Below are positions 51,514 through 59,153 of a DNA stretch of 64,000 nt, piece by piece; positions within the stretch are counted from its first letter, which is position 1; each line of letters begins with the position of its first letter. The notes under the pieces are model-generated. The model did not search any database, was not told the origin of the DNA, and saw only the letters and a list, made by a program, of their open reading frames with translations. Source of the DNA: Paenibacillus hamazuiensis (GTDB lineage Bacteria > Bacillota > Bacilli > Paenibacillales > NBRC-103111); assembly GCF_023276405.1 (NCBI RefSeq), contig NZ_JALRMO010000001.1, forward strand, positions 6,659,501-6,723,500, in the 5' to 3' direction. The position numbers were made by a program, and so were the translations under genes.

Positions 51514-51773
51514 CCTCACCTGCTCCTTTCTGTCCTCATGCTGTCCGAGGTGTGTTTGACAAAACCAGCGCCTAACGGGGAAGGCCGCTGCACTATACCG
51601 TTCGAGCGGGCAGACCGTTTTCCTGGGGCGGAACGATGAATTTTTTTCGCCGACACCCATAAATTGGGCTCCTGCCGCGTATATTATAAAGTAACCGCAG
51701 CTGTAATCATCCCCATAAAGACATCCGCATCCGGTTTTAAGTGAAATCCAACTTGAACAAGGTGGTGTTTTTC

Positions 51774-52061
51774 ATGGAAATGGCTCTGTTGTTGGTTGTC
51801 GTGATCGTATTGGTCTGGTTCATTGTGAAAAGGAATTCAAACTGGCGGACGCTCACCGCCGCTTCCGGCGAACGGACGGCGGACATCGAAGCGAAGTACG
51901 CCTACCTGCGGGAGAAGCAAATCAAATGCAGGGTCAAAGCCGCTTCGGACGTTTCGTCCGGCTTGCAGGCGGGCGGACACGGAGCGCAGTCACTGAAGCT
52001 GGAAGTGCACAAGGATCACGTTGAAAAAGCGCAGGAGCTGCTGAAAACATATCAGGAATAA
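51774..52061 (+). CDS. Small single-span membrane protein, possible DUF2007-like tail
   Basis: About 95 residues. An N-terminal membrane helix (MEMALLLVVVIVLVWFIV) is followed by a soluble part with YLREKQIKCRVK and LKLEVHKDHVEKAQELL, reminiscent of the small ferredoxin-like domain that follows a membrane anchor in some regulatory proteins. AAGGTGGTG at 51759-51767 is 6 nt from ATG 51774. A terminator follows. Function unknown. Confidence 0.65.
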   Translation: MEMALLLVVVIVLVWFIVKRNSNWRTLTAASGERTADIEAKYAYLREKQIKCRVKAASDVSSGLQAGGHGAQSLKLEVHKDHVEKAQELLKTYQE

Positions 52062-52079
52062 TCCGCGTTTTATTCAAAA

Positions 52080-52124
52080 ACCCTCTGTACCGGCCATTCG
52101 GCCGATGCAGAGGGTTTCGCTTTT
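52080..52124 (+). terminator. Intrinsic terminator
   Basis: CCCTCTG / CAGAGGG with an inner GGCC/GGCC stem, then TTTCGCTTTT. Confidence 0.8.
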
Positions 52125-52142
52125 CCCGCGCTTTATGCGCCT

Positions 52143-52835
52143 TTAAGTACTGATCGTCTCCACTTCCACGCCGATGACGTAGTCGATCTGCTTGATCACC
52201 TCGTAAATCGAGGTCGTGCGCAGCTTCTCCGCCGCGGAGATGACGAGCTGCATCTGCCGCAAATTATCGTTCACGTCTTTGATCTTGATGTGCTTGACCT
52301 TCACCTTGAGCTGGTGTGTGGTAAGTTCGTCGATGAGGCCGGCCATATCCCCCTCCGGCCCGATCAGCACCTGCACCGACAAATCCCGCTCCCGGAGCCG
52401 CTCCGGACCGAAAAGCTTGACGAGCAGCGGAAACAGATTGACGGCAAAAATAATCAGGACCACCGCTGTTATCGCTTCCATATAAAAGCCGGCCCCGGCG
52501 GCAATGCCCAAAGCGGAAGCGGCCCATACCATCGCCGCGGTCGTTAAGCCGGAAATGATCTCGTTGCTGCGCCGCAAAATGACGCCCGCCCCGATAAAAC
52601 CGACGCCGCTCACGATTTGGGCGGCGAGCCGCAGCGGGTCCATGTTCGTGTGTCCGGGCACGGAATATTTGCCGACCGATTCGATCGACACGATGGTGAT
52701 CAGGCAGCTGGCCACCGAGATGACCATGCTTGTTTTCATGCCGAGCGGTTTGTGGCGAAGCTGCCGGTCCAAACCGATGAGCATGCCTAACAGCAGAGCG
52801 AAGAGCAGCTTCTCGAAGAATATGTATGCAGTCAC
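52143..52835 (-). CDS. MgtC/SapB-family membrane protein
   Basis: About 230 residues. Four to five hydrophobic helices with the family signature LLGMLIGLDRQLRHKPLG, then MDPLRLAAQIVSGVGFIGAGVIL and GLTTAAMVWAASALGIAAG. A cytosolic ACT-like domain follows in the last 85 residues. MgtC proteins adapt cells to low magnesium and interact with ATP synthase or transporters; the role here is not known. The start is GTG 52835 with AAAGGAG 9 nt away. It has its own promoter. Confidence 0.92.
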   Translation of the reverse strand: MTAYIFFEKLLFALLLGMLIGLDRQLRHKPLGMKTSMVISVASCLITIVSIESVGKYSVPGHTNMDPLRLAAQIVSGVGFIGAGVILRRSNEIISGLTTAAMVWAASALGIAAGAGFYMEAITAVVLIIFAVNLFPLLVKLFGPERLRERDLSVQVLIGPEGDMAGLIDELTTHQLKVKVKHIKIKDVNDNLRQMQLVISAAEKLRTTSIYEVIKQIDYVIGVEVETIST

Positions 52836-52873
52836 CCACGGTTCTCCTTTCGTACGCCTTCTTTACATGTGAT

Positions 52874-52901
52874 TGTAGAGCACAACGAAAAATTGTCAAG
52901 A
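52874..52901 (-). promoter_or_regulatory. Sigma-A promoter of the mgtC-like gene
   Basis: Minus strand: TTGACA (52896-52901), 16-bp spacer, TACAAT (52874-52879). The -35 touches the terminator hairpin of the upstream glycerophosphodiesterase gene. Confidence 0.75.
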
Positions 52902-52923
52902 GCTCCGGTTTCCCGGAGCCCTC
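52902..52923 (-). terminator. Terminator-like hairpin after the glycerophosphodiesterase gene
   Basis: GGGCTCCGG / CCGGAGCTC with a 4-nt loop. The following T run is interrupted, so efficiency is uncertain. Confidence 0.6.
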
Positions 52924-52946
52924 ATAATAATGATTGATTTGATCCC

Positions 52947-53681
52947 CTATTCCTGCGCGAGCAAATCCCTGAGCCGACCGGGAAAATCCGTAATAATGCC
53001 CGAAACGCCGAGCTCCGCCAGCTGCCGTAATTCGGGAGCTTCGTTGGCTGTCCACGGATACACCTGCAAACCGCTGTCCAACGCTTTATTCACTTCCTCC
53101 TGATCGAGCAGCTTGAACAAAGGATGCAGTGAATAAACTTCGACACCCAAACTGCGGGCGTAAGCGGCCGGATCGTACAAATTGAGCTGGTACAAGAGGC
53201 CGATTTTCACTTCCGGGTCAAGCTGCTTCAGCCGCCGCAAGCATTTGTGGTCGAAAGAAGAGATGACGACGCTGGCGGTTCGGCCGCGTTTGCGCAGAAA
53301 GTTCACCAGCACAGGCTCCAGCTTTTGTTCGCGGTGGTCCTTCACTTCGATATTGATCATGATGCTCTCCGGCACGAGGTCGAACACCTCTCCCAGCGTG
53401 GGGATCGTTTCCCCGCGGAACTCCTCGCCGTACCAGAGACCGGCGTCGAATTTTTTGATCTCGGCGAGCGTCATGTCGGCAATGCGTCCTTTTCCATTCG
53501 TCGTCCGGTCGAGCGTATCGTCGTGGCAAACAATCAGCTCGCCGTCCGCCGACAGGTGAATATCAAGCTCGATGGCATGGCAGCCTTGCTCCAGACCAAG
53601 TTTGAATGCGGCCAGCGTATTTTCGGGAGCCATCCCTTTGGCGCCGCGGTGCGCGATGATCAACGGTTTTTGAGCGGACAT
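52947..53681 (-). CDS. ugpQ: Glycerophosphodiester phosphodiesterase
   Basis: About 244 residues, cytosolic (no signal peptide), the UgpQ size class. GDPD motifs are IIAHRGAKGMAPENTLAAF (catalytic His, metal Glu), AIELDIHLSADGELIVCHD (second His), INIEVKD and VVISSFDH. It cleaves glycerophosphodiesters into glycerol-3-phosphate and an alcohol. AAAGGAAG at 53691-53698 is 9 nt from ATG 53681. A strong terminator stands in its leader, suggesting antitermination control as for GlpP-regulated glp genes of Bacillus. Confidence 0.93.
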   Translation of the reverse strand: MSAQKPLIIAHRGAKGMAPENTLAAFKLGLEQGCHAIELDIHLSADGELIVCHDDTLDRTTNGKGRIADMTLAEIKKFDAGLWYGEEFRGETIPTLGEVFDLVPESIMINIEVKDHREQKLEPVLVNFLRKRGRTASVVISSFDHKCLRRLKQLDPEVKIGLLYQLNLYDPAAYARSLGVEVYSLHPLFKLLDQEEVNKALDSGLQVYPWTANEAPELRQLAELGVSGIITDFPGRLRDLLAQE

Positions 53682-53721
53682 CGGTGATACTTCCTTTCCA
53701 AGTCGTTTTTTTATCGCGAAA

Positions 53722-53778
53722 GAAAAAAAGAGCCACATAAATTGTCTTATCGGGTCGATAAGCAATCCATGTGACTCT
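53722..53778 (-). terminator. Terminator within the ugpQ leader (attenuator)
   Basis: Minus strand: AGAGTCACAT...ATTGCTTATC pairs with GATAAG.CAAT...ATGTGGCTCT, about 20 paired bases with small internal mismatches and a 5-nt loop, then seven T. It lies between the promoter and the ribosome site of ugpQ. Confidence 0.85.
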
Positions 53779-53812
53779 CCTGTTCTCCGTCACGACGATT
53801 CACTTGGCTTTA

Positions 53813-53841
53813 ATTCTAAACGCTCCTCCAGGTGGTGTCAA
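53813..53841 (-). promoter_or_regulatory. Sigma-A promoter of ugpQ
   Basis: Minus strand: TTGACA (53836-53841), 17-bp spacer, TAGAAT (53813-53818). The transcript would start near 53806 and carry a leader of about 125 nt. Confidence 0.85.
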
Positions 53842-53876
53842 TTCGTTTTTTTTCCCGATTTCCCCCGAAAAAACCG

Positions 53877-53905
53877 TTGTCAAACGCCATGCCCCGGTAT
53901 AAAAT
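53877..53905 (+). promoter_or_regulatory. Sigma-A promoter of the HPP-like gene
   Basis: TTGTCA (53877-53882), 17-bp spacer, TAAAAT (53900-53905). Divergent from the ugpQ promoter 36 bp away. Confidence 0.65.
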
Positions 53906-53975
53906 AGATGCTGTTGTTTTTTTAACGCAGGCGCAGGGCGCCTTATAGCTGCATCCCCATAACAAGGAGTACATA

Positions 53976-54464
53976 ATGTTTATTCGTTCGGTTATCATTT
54001 GCACATACTTGCTGGGCGCTTACTGGCTGTCCACTCATTATTCGATGTTAAAATTGTTCTTTTACCCGACGCTGGGCGCTTTCAGCTATTTCGTGATCAC
54101 CCGGCAGGTGTCGGTGACCGAATCGTGCAGGCTCATTTCCGCTGCAGTTGCCGCTTCGTTCATCGGCAGCCTGCTGCATTTCTTGTATCCGGGCACGCTG
54201 TCGTTCTTCATTACCTGCATACTTACCTTAGCCATGATGCAGCGGTTCAACATCCAGGCTGCGCCGGTGCTGGCCGTTTCGCTCATCGCCTTCTTCTCCA
54301 ACCTGACGTCTTTTTGGATGCTGCCGGTGTCCGTACTTTGCTCGCTGAGCGGACTGTTCATGACACTCGGGCTTGCTCAGCTGGCGGAAACGAAGTGGGT
54401 GCAGCTGAGAAAAAAGCAGCCTGCCGGACGTGAATCGGCCTCAGCCACCGACTTTCAGGCTTGA
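53976..54464 (+). CDS. HPP-like membrane protein
   Basis: About 162 residues with four to five hydrophobic helices. LFFYPTLGAFSYFVITRQVS and FNIQAAPVLAVSLIAFFSN sit where HPP-family proteins carry their conserved PxLGA and Pro-Ala segments, but the HPP triplet itself is absent. AAGGAG lies 8 nt from the ATG. The 3' end overlaps the convergent ywbE gene by 10 bp. Role unknown; HPP proteins have been linked to nitrite transport in other organisms. Confidence 0.6.
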   Translation: MFIRSVIICTYLLGAYWLSTHYSMLKLFFYPTLGAFSYFVITRQVSVTESCRLISAAVAASFIGSLLHFLYPGTLSFFITCILTLAMMQRFNIQAAPVLAVSLIAFFSNLTSFWMLPVSVLCSLSGLFMTLGLAQLAETKWVQLRKKQPAGRESASATDFQA

Positions 54465-54718
54465 TGCGGGTCCATTTCATCTTCGATGATCGATTTGACC
54501 CGGCCGACCTGCCCGCTCGTCAGGCGCACCTTAATGCCGTGAGGGTGGGTAGGGGAATTCGTCAAAATGTCCTTGACGATCCCTCGCGTCGTCCGGCCCG
54601 TCGCCTGGTCCTGTTTCAGCACGATGTCGACCGTTAGCCCCGGGGTGATGTCTTTGCGCTGCTGACCGCTTTTCAAATACGTCTCCTCCTTATACGCTCC
54701 GCTTCGTTTTTTACCCAA
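54455..54718 (-). CDS. ywbE: YwbE family protein
   Basis: About 87 residues, the full length of the family (DUF2196). Conserved ITPGLTVDIVLKQDQATGR, TRGIVKDILTNSPTHPHGIKV and RLTSGQVGRVK are clear. Function unknown; the fold is likely a small beta-barrel of nucleic-acid-binding type. It follows the methyltransferase gene by only 3 bp, so they are co-transcribed. Confidence 0.92.
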   Translation of the reverse strand: MGKKRSGAYKEETYLKSGQQRKDITPGLTVDIVLKQDQATGRTTRGIVKDILTNSPTHPHGIKVRLTSGQVGRVKSIIEDEMDPHQA

Positions 54719-54721
54719 CTT

Positions 54722-55336
54722 CTAATCTTTCCCGCACACCGCCACGCCGATAAAGTACCGTACCCCTTCCCGCGGCTTCTCAAACGTTACGCCCCTCTGG
54801 TAGTAGATGTCCACGTCCCGGTAACGGTCGAACAGCGCTTCGAACTCCCGCGGAGTCAGCTGATGAATATGGAACGGCTCGCTCGTCGGCATACCCCGCC
54901 CCCGGCCGAAAGGACTCGATAGCACAAGCGTGCCGCCGGGCGCCAGCATCCGGTACAAATTATCCATAAATAGCTGCTCCTGCTCGATATGCTCCAACGT
55001 TTCGAAGCTAAGGATCGTATCAAACTGCCCGAGCTTGTCCGGCAGCTCGGGATCGGCGGCGTCTCCTTGCCGGAAGGCGATTTTCTGATGGGCATATTCC
55101 CGCTGCGCATAGCGGATCGTATCCGCGTCGTTATCGACCCCGACGATCTCCGTCACTTCCCGTTTGCGCTCCTTCGCTACCATGTGCGCGCCGTAGCCGG
55201 TACCGCAGGCAATATCAAGCACCCGGCCGCGTACGTACGGCGTGGCGAAATAATAACGCGCCAGATGCTCCAGCAGCATGCCGTTCGAAGGCTTCAGCTG
55301 CTTCGGGATAATCCGCTCCCCGGTCCATTCGAGCAC
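54722..55336 (-). CDS. Class I SAM-dependent methyltransferase
   Basis: About 204 residues. Rossmann core with VLDIACGTGYGAHMVA (motif I), VGVDNDADTI, GDAADPEL, and ILSFETLEHIEQE. It begins MLEWTGERIIPKQ, as in small methyltransferases linked to carbohydrate or lipid modification. Substrate unknown. First of two genes with ywbE. Confidence 0.85.
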   Translation of the reverse strand: MLEWTGERIIPKQLKPSNGMLLEHLARYYFATPYVRGRVLDIACGTGYGAHMVAKERKREVTEIVGVDNDADTIRYAQREYAHQKIAFRQGDAADPELPDKLGQFDTILSFETLEHIEQEQLFMDNLYRMLAPGGTLVLSSPFGRGRGMPTSEPFHIHQLTPREFEALFDRYRDVDIYYQRGVTFEKPREGVRYFIGVAVCGKD

Positions 55337-55430
55337 GGCTCTCGCCCCTTTTCTTACATTCTATTTAGACATCATACCCAATTTTGACGAAAAAAGATAA
55401 CCCGGCGAGCGAAAGTCTCCTTGTGTGCAT

Positions 55431-55459
55431 TTGGTGCGTCCCTGGCGGTATGATATAAT
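55431..55459 (+). promoter_or_regulatory. Extended -10 sigma-A promoter
   Basis: TTGGTG (55431-55436), 17-bp spacer, TATAAT (55454-55459) with TGa directly ahead of the -10. Confidence 0.75.
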
Positions 55460-55490
55460 CTCTGCCATACCGAATTTTGTGGAGGTTCCT

Positions 55491-55961
55491 ATGCTTTCAT
55501 TTGACCAAAAGCTGGAGATTATCGCCGAGTTTCCCGAGCTGACCCGCAAAGACGTCTCGCTCGGACGCGTCAACTTCCAATACGAGGACAGCGCCTACGA
55601 CAAGAAAAATATCGTCTATCACCTGCACCCGAACGGCAACGGGTTCGTCTACGCCGGGCATTTGCACGGCTACGATACGGACGAGCGCGGCCTGGTGAAC
55701 ATTCGCGACTATACCGCGGATGAGCTGCGGGAGCTGATCCGGGCATCGATTCACTCGCTTTCGCCCAAGACGGACCGGGAACAGGCACTCATCGGGGAAG
55801 GCCGGGAGCAGCGCTGGAAGGGACCCGATAACCAGACGCTGCTGCTCGTTCACGAGGACGAGCTGTGGTACGTTTATGCGGGGCTGAATCTCGAATCGGC
55901 CTTCGAAACCGAAGAGGAAGCGATCGCTTATTTGAAGGAAGAAGGGTTTGAGCGGGTATGA
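55491..55961 (+). CDS. Conserved-type soluble protein, unknown function
   Basis: About 156 residues. It begins MLSFDQKLEIIAEFPELTRK and contains NIVYHLHPNGNGFVYAGHL and LLLVHEDELWYVYAGLNLES, followed by an acidic helical end. Acidic overall, with no signal peptide or membrane segment. GTGGAGG precedes the ATG by about 6 nt and an extended -10 promoter lies just upstream. No family recognised. Confidence 0.7.
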   Translation: MLSFDQKLEIIAEFPELTRKDVSLGRVNFQYEDSAYDKKNIVYHLHPNGNGFVYAGHLHGYDTDERGLVNIRDYTADELRELIRASIHSLSPKTDREQALIGEGREQRWKGPDNQTLLLVHEDELWYVYAGLNLESAFETEEEAIAYLKEEGFERV

Positions 55962-55993
55962 TGGAAAGCCAAGATTTCCTCATTTAGAAACAT

Positions 55994-56022
55994 AAAGAGC
56001 ACCGGTCACGGTGCTCTTACTT
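55994..56022 (+). terminator. Intrinsic terminator
   Basis: AAGAGCACCG / CGGTGCTCTT with a 4-nt loop and CTTACTT after it. The T run is short. Confidence 0.6.
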
Positions 56023-56070
56023 AACATTCGGGCAATGATGATTTGTACCTTCACATGAGACGGATTTTTC

Positions 56071-56364
56071 TCAACCCACACCGGAAGCTGCCGCCTCTTC
56101 CATTCCATGCAAGCTAATTTTCATACCAAGTGCAAATGCCAACTTAAAAACGGTATCCATGCGAGGAATAGTCCCTCCACTCTCGATTCGTGCAATAGAT
56201 TCTTGATGGAGGCCCACTTTATCCGCTAACTCCTTTTGGGTCCAGCCTAACTGAATACGTCTCTGATGAATCGCATTCACTAATTGTGCGACCGCTTCAA
56301 GCTCATTCATTCTCATCGGATCTATTGATTTTAATTCCTTCTTTTTCTCACTCCAGCCTTTCAT
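56071..56364 (-). CDS. higA: HigA-type helix-turn-helix antitoxin
   Basis: About 97 residues, Xre-family helix-turn-helix: RRIQLGWTQKELADKVGLHQ, then ESIARIESGGTIPRMDTVFK. AAGGAG lies 8 nt from ATG 56364, 4 nt after the toxin stop, in the toxin-first order of HigBA. Binds and neutralises the toxin and probably represses the operon. The DNA is AT-rich relative to the neighbourhood, which suggests transfer. Confidence 0.85.
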   Translation of the reverse strand: MKGWSEKKKELKSIDPMRMNELEAVAQLVNAIHQRRIQLGWTQKELADKVGLHQESIARIESGGTIPRMDTVFKLAFALGMKISLHGMEEAAASGVG

Positions 56365-56368
56365 AAGG

Positions 56369-56734
56369 TCACTCCTTCCTCTTTCTAGAGAGCCAATCTT
56401 CCATTCGTTTCTCAGCAAGTGTTATTTCCCGTTCAGGCGTCTTTTGCGTGGTTTTAGTAAAATGATGAAGTAGGACAAAATGATTTCCATTCCAACCAAA
56501 GAATAAAATTCGATTATTTCCTGGCCGTAGTTCCCAAATATCACTTGAGATTCGTTTCGTAAATTTTTCGCCTGCACGCGTACCTTTATCCTCTAACCGA
56601 TTCAGGCAATAAATAATCTGTTCTAGTTGGACCCGTGCATTTTTATTACTTTGGGCAGCAGCATCAAGCTGATCGATAAAATCTTCAACTGGTTTAGTCC
56701 CATCTTCTTTCTCGTAAAATAGTATATTATACAA
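56369..56734 (-). CDS. higB: HigB/RelE-type toxin (Gp49 family)
   Basis: About 121 residues. RelE/ParE-like ribonuclease fold: MYNILFYEKEDGTKPVEDFI, GEKFTKRISSDIWELRPGNNRILFF, FVLLHHFTKTTQKTPEREI. The WELRPGNNRILFF and FxKKTxKTP segments identify the phage-derived Gp49/HigB group. It should cleave mRNA on ribosomes when free. The start is TTG with GGAGG 6 nt ahead. Toxin precedes antitoxin. AT-rich. Confidence 0.87.
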   Translation of the reverse strand: MYNILFYEKEDGTKPVEDFIDQLDAAAQSNKNARVQLEQIIYCLNRLEDKGTRAGEKFTKRISSDIWELRPGNNRILFFGWNGNHFVLLHHFTKTTQKTPEREITLAEKRMEDWLSRKRKE

Positions 56735-56885
56735 TGCTGCCTCCGACTTTCAATTAGTATATTCACTATTTATTACAATTATAACATATAGATCATAAAT
56801 TTAGAGCGTTTTAGCGAAAGTATTTTTGCGTGCAGAAAGTTCTCATTCATGCATATCCCACTATTGGACTAAACTGGCCTGACGA

Positions 56886-56918
56886 CAAAAAGAGACAGCT
56901 TATGCTGCCTCTTTTTGT
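56886..56918 (-). terminator. Bidirectional terminator
   Basis: AAAAAGAG-CAGC / GCTG-CTCTTTTT with a TTAT loop. It ends the symporter transcript on the minus strand and can also act on the plus strand. Confidence 0.88.
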
Positions 56919-56932
56919 AATGATGAGTTTAT

Positions 56933-58306
56933 TTAAGCCAGATTCAGCTCCAGCTGATCCTCTTCGTCCCGGTCGAACGCTTCGCGGTCGAACTCTCCTT
57001 CGGAATTGGCGATGATCAGCGAGCATACGGTAGTGCCGGTCGCATTGACGGCGGTACGTCCCATATCGACGACGGCATCGATCGCGAGCACAAGACCGAG
57101 TCCTTCGATCGGCAGGCCGAGAGCAGTCAGCACCACGGTCGTGGAAATCGATGCGGGTCCCGGTACGCCGGCTACGCCGACGGAAGAGATCATACTGACG
57201 AGCACAATCAGGATATATTCGGGAATGCCGAGAGGAATGCCGTACACGCGGGCCACGAAAATAGCCACAACGGCTGGCCAAACGCCTCCGCAACCGTTCA
57301 TATTCATTGTTGCTCCGAGCGGTGCGATGAAGCTGGCAATCCGCGGCGATACGCGCAGCCGCTTGGTGATCACTTCAAGGTTGACCGGCAGCGTCACATA
57401 GCTGCTCCGCGTCGTGAAGGCAACCGCAATCGTCGGGTACGCTTTGCGGAAAAACTTGATCGGATTCACTCTCGCTACCAGCGAGACAAGTCCGCCGAAC
57501 GTGAGCACAAAATGAATGATCAGGGCGACGTAGGTCGCTGCAATGACTTTAACGAGCGGAGCCAATGTTTCCAGCCCGTATTTGGCGGCCATGGTGGCAA
57601 TCAGCGCGTACACTCCGTAAGGGGTCAGGCGGATGATGTATTTCGCCACCTGGTGCATAATTTGCGCGAACGATTCAACGAACTGCTTGACAGGTGCCAC
57701 AACCTCCGGTTTTTTCGAGCCGACATGAACGATCGCAATGGCGACAAAAATGAAAAAGATAAGCACGGGAACGACTTTCGCATTGGCCATATCGCTGATT
57801 GGATTCGTCGGCATCAGGTCGAGAATAACTTGGGAGAACGTCGGAATTTCGCGCGGCTTGAAGTTTTTCGGCACCGCCTGCTCAATGCCCGACCCCGGAT
57901 CGATGACGAGCGCTACCAGCAGCCCGATAACCGCGGCAATGCCGGTTGTGATCAGGAACAAGGCAATCGTCTTGACTCCGATTTTTCTCAGCTGGCCGAG
58001 GCTCGAAATCGACGTAATACTCGTGATCACAAGCGCCGAAACGAGCGGAATAACCAGCATTTTGACCAGATCGACGTAAATCGTCCCAATGGTGTTGACA
58101 CTGGTGGCGTCCAGCTTAAAGCGGTTGAAAATAATGCCGGCCACAAGGCCGAGACCTAAGGCAACCAATACGCGGTAGCCGAAATTGACCCGCTTTCTGG
58201 CGAGCAAGTGCAGCAGCACGATCAGCACGACCGAAACAAGCAAACTGATCCAGTTGGATTGGATCGCTTCGATCAAATTGTTTTTCAAGCTCCTCATCCC
58301 TCTCAT
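56933..58306 (-). CDS. tcyP: Dicarboxylate/amino acid:cation symporter, TcyP-like
   Basis: About 457 residues with eight to ten membrane segments, DAACS family. RVLVALGLGLVAGIIFNRF, YVDLVKMLVIPLVSALVI, LMPTNPISDMA, AFTTRSSYVTLPVNLE, MNMNGCGGVWPAV and AIDAVVDMGRTAVNATG align best with Bacillus TcyP, a cystine importer, rather than GltP. The C-terminal tail is acidic. The start is uncertain: ATG 58306 or 58297, or a TTG at about 58288 spaced better from AGAGGG. Its promoter overlaps a possible CymR-type site. Confidence 0.85.
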   Translation of the reverse strand: MRGMRSLKNNLIEAIQSNWISLLVSVVLIVLLHLLARKRVNFGYRVLVALGLGLVAGIIFNRFKLDATSVNTIGTIYVDLVKMLVIPLVSALVITSITSISSLGQLRKIGVKTIALFLITTGIAAVIGLLVALVIDPGSGIEQAVPKNFKPREIPTFSQVILDLMPTNPISDMANAKVVPVLIFFIFVAIAIVHVGSKKPEVVAPVKQFVESFAQIMHQVAKYIIRLTPYGVYALIATMAAKYGLETLAPLVKVIAATYVALIIHFVLTFGGLVSLVARVNPIKFFRKAYPTIAVAFTTRSSYVTLPVNLEVITKRLRVSPRIASFIAPLGATMNMNGCGGVWPAVVAIFVARVYGIPLGIPEYILIVLVSMISSVGVAGVPGPASISTTVVLTALGLPIEGLGLVLAIDAVVDMGRTAVNATGTTVCSLIIANSEGEFDREAFDRDEEDQLELNLA

Positions 58307-58341
58307 ATTTCTGACTGATTTGGTCGGAATTACTTTAGAAA

Positions 58342-58370
58342 ATAATACTGCCGAAGTCCGTAGCTGTCAA
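58342..58370 (-). promoter_or_regulatory. Sigma-A promoter of the TcyP-like gene
   Basis: Minus strand: TTGACA (58365-58370), 17-bp spacer, TATTAT (58342-58347). Just downstream, at 58317-58334, TAATTCCGACCAAAT partly matches the CymR cysteine-regulon site. Confidence 0.75.
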
Positions 58371-58531
58371 GATGCCTTTTTTAAACCTCGCTTTAGACTG
58401 AAAGATGGAACAATTTGCGGGTTGAGGGTACTTCTTTGTAAACGCTCTCTTTATTATGACAGGACAGTGCAAATCTTATTCGAAAAAGCTGTTCCATCCT
58501 TAACGTATGTCCGGAAACCCGTACAAAGAAC

Positions 58532-58581
58532 CGAACCGCATGCAGTCGAAGCCGGATGACAGCTCGCTTGCATGCGGTTCG
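58532..58581 (-). terminator. Hairpin after the TetR gene
   Basis: Perfect 12-bp arms CGAACCGCATGC and GCATGCGGTTCG with a 26-nt loop, directly after the TetR stop. The T run on the minus strand is poor, so it may be a processing or weak termination site. Confidence 0.45.
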
Positions 58582-58583
58582 TA

Positions 58584-59153
58584 TTATCGTTTAGGTCCGC
58601 CGATTCCGGCGATATAAATGGCAAGAAGCCGCCGCAAGCTCTCGTCCCGGTCGATGTCCATACCGAAGCCGTGCTTCAGCTCCAGCATGGCGAATCCGTG
58701 CACCAGGCTGCGCAGCCCGCGGATCACATGTACGGCATCGTCGGTACTCAGCCGGTACGGCTCCAGGATGCGGTACAGCAGACCGACTACGTCTTCCGAT
58801 GCCCGAACAAGCTCCGGGTCCTGCGGATCCGGCGCGGAAATCGTCGCCTCATATAACCCCGGGCGGTTCCGGGCAAATGTGACGAATGCCCAGCCGACGG
58901 CCAGCAAAGCGTCGTCTCCCGCCTTGCCGAGCACCGCATCGGCCAGCTCTTCCTTGAGGAGCGTCAGCCCGTGCAGAGCCAGCTCCTTGCGTAGTCCGGG
59001 CAACCCGTTCACGTGGTTGTACAAGGAAGGTGTCTTGACGTTTAATTTTTGCGCGAGCGCGGCTAAAGTGACCTGTTCCAGCCCGACCGAATCGGCGATT
59101 TCCGCTGCCGCACGCAGCACAACGGTTTTGTCCAAGCCTTGTCTATATGCCAT
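58584..59153 (-). CDS. TetR-family repressor
   Basis: About 189 residues. The N-terminal helix-turn-helix (VTLAALAQKLNVKTPSLYNHV, the TetR Y-x-H recognition helix) is followed by a helical ligand domain of the WHG type. The ATG lies within the end of the metallohydrolase gene (11-bp overlap), so the pair is coupled. It most likely represses its own operon through the two perfect ACTAAT-N3-ATTAGT sites in the promoter. Confidence 0.92.
   Translation of the reverse strand: MAYRQGLDKTVVLRAAAEIADSVGLEQVTLAALAQKLNVKTPSLYNHVNGLPGLRKELALHGLTLLKEELADAVLGKAGDDALLAVGWAFVTFARNRPGLYEATISAPDPQDPELVRASEDVVGLLYRILEPYRLSTDDAVHVIRGLRSLVHGFAMLELKHGFGMDIDRDESLRRLLAIYIAGIGGPKR

Noticed and set aside
58532-58581. 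Hairpin resembling a group II intron domain V (GAACCG...CGGTTC)
   Set aside because: It lacks the catalytic triad and bulge of domain V and there is no reverse transcriptase nearby.
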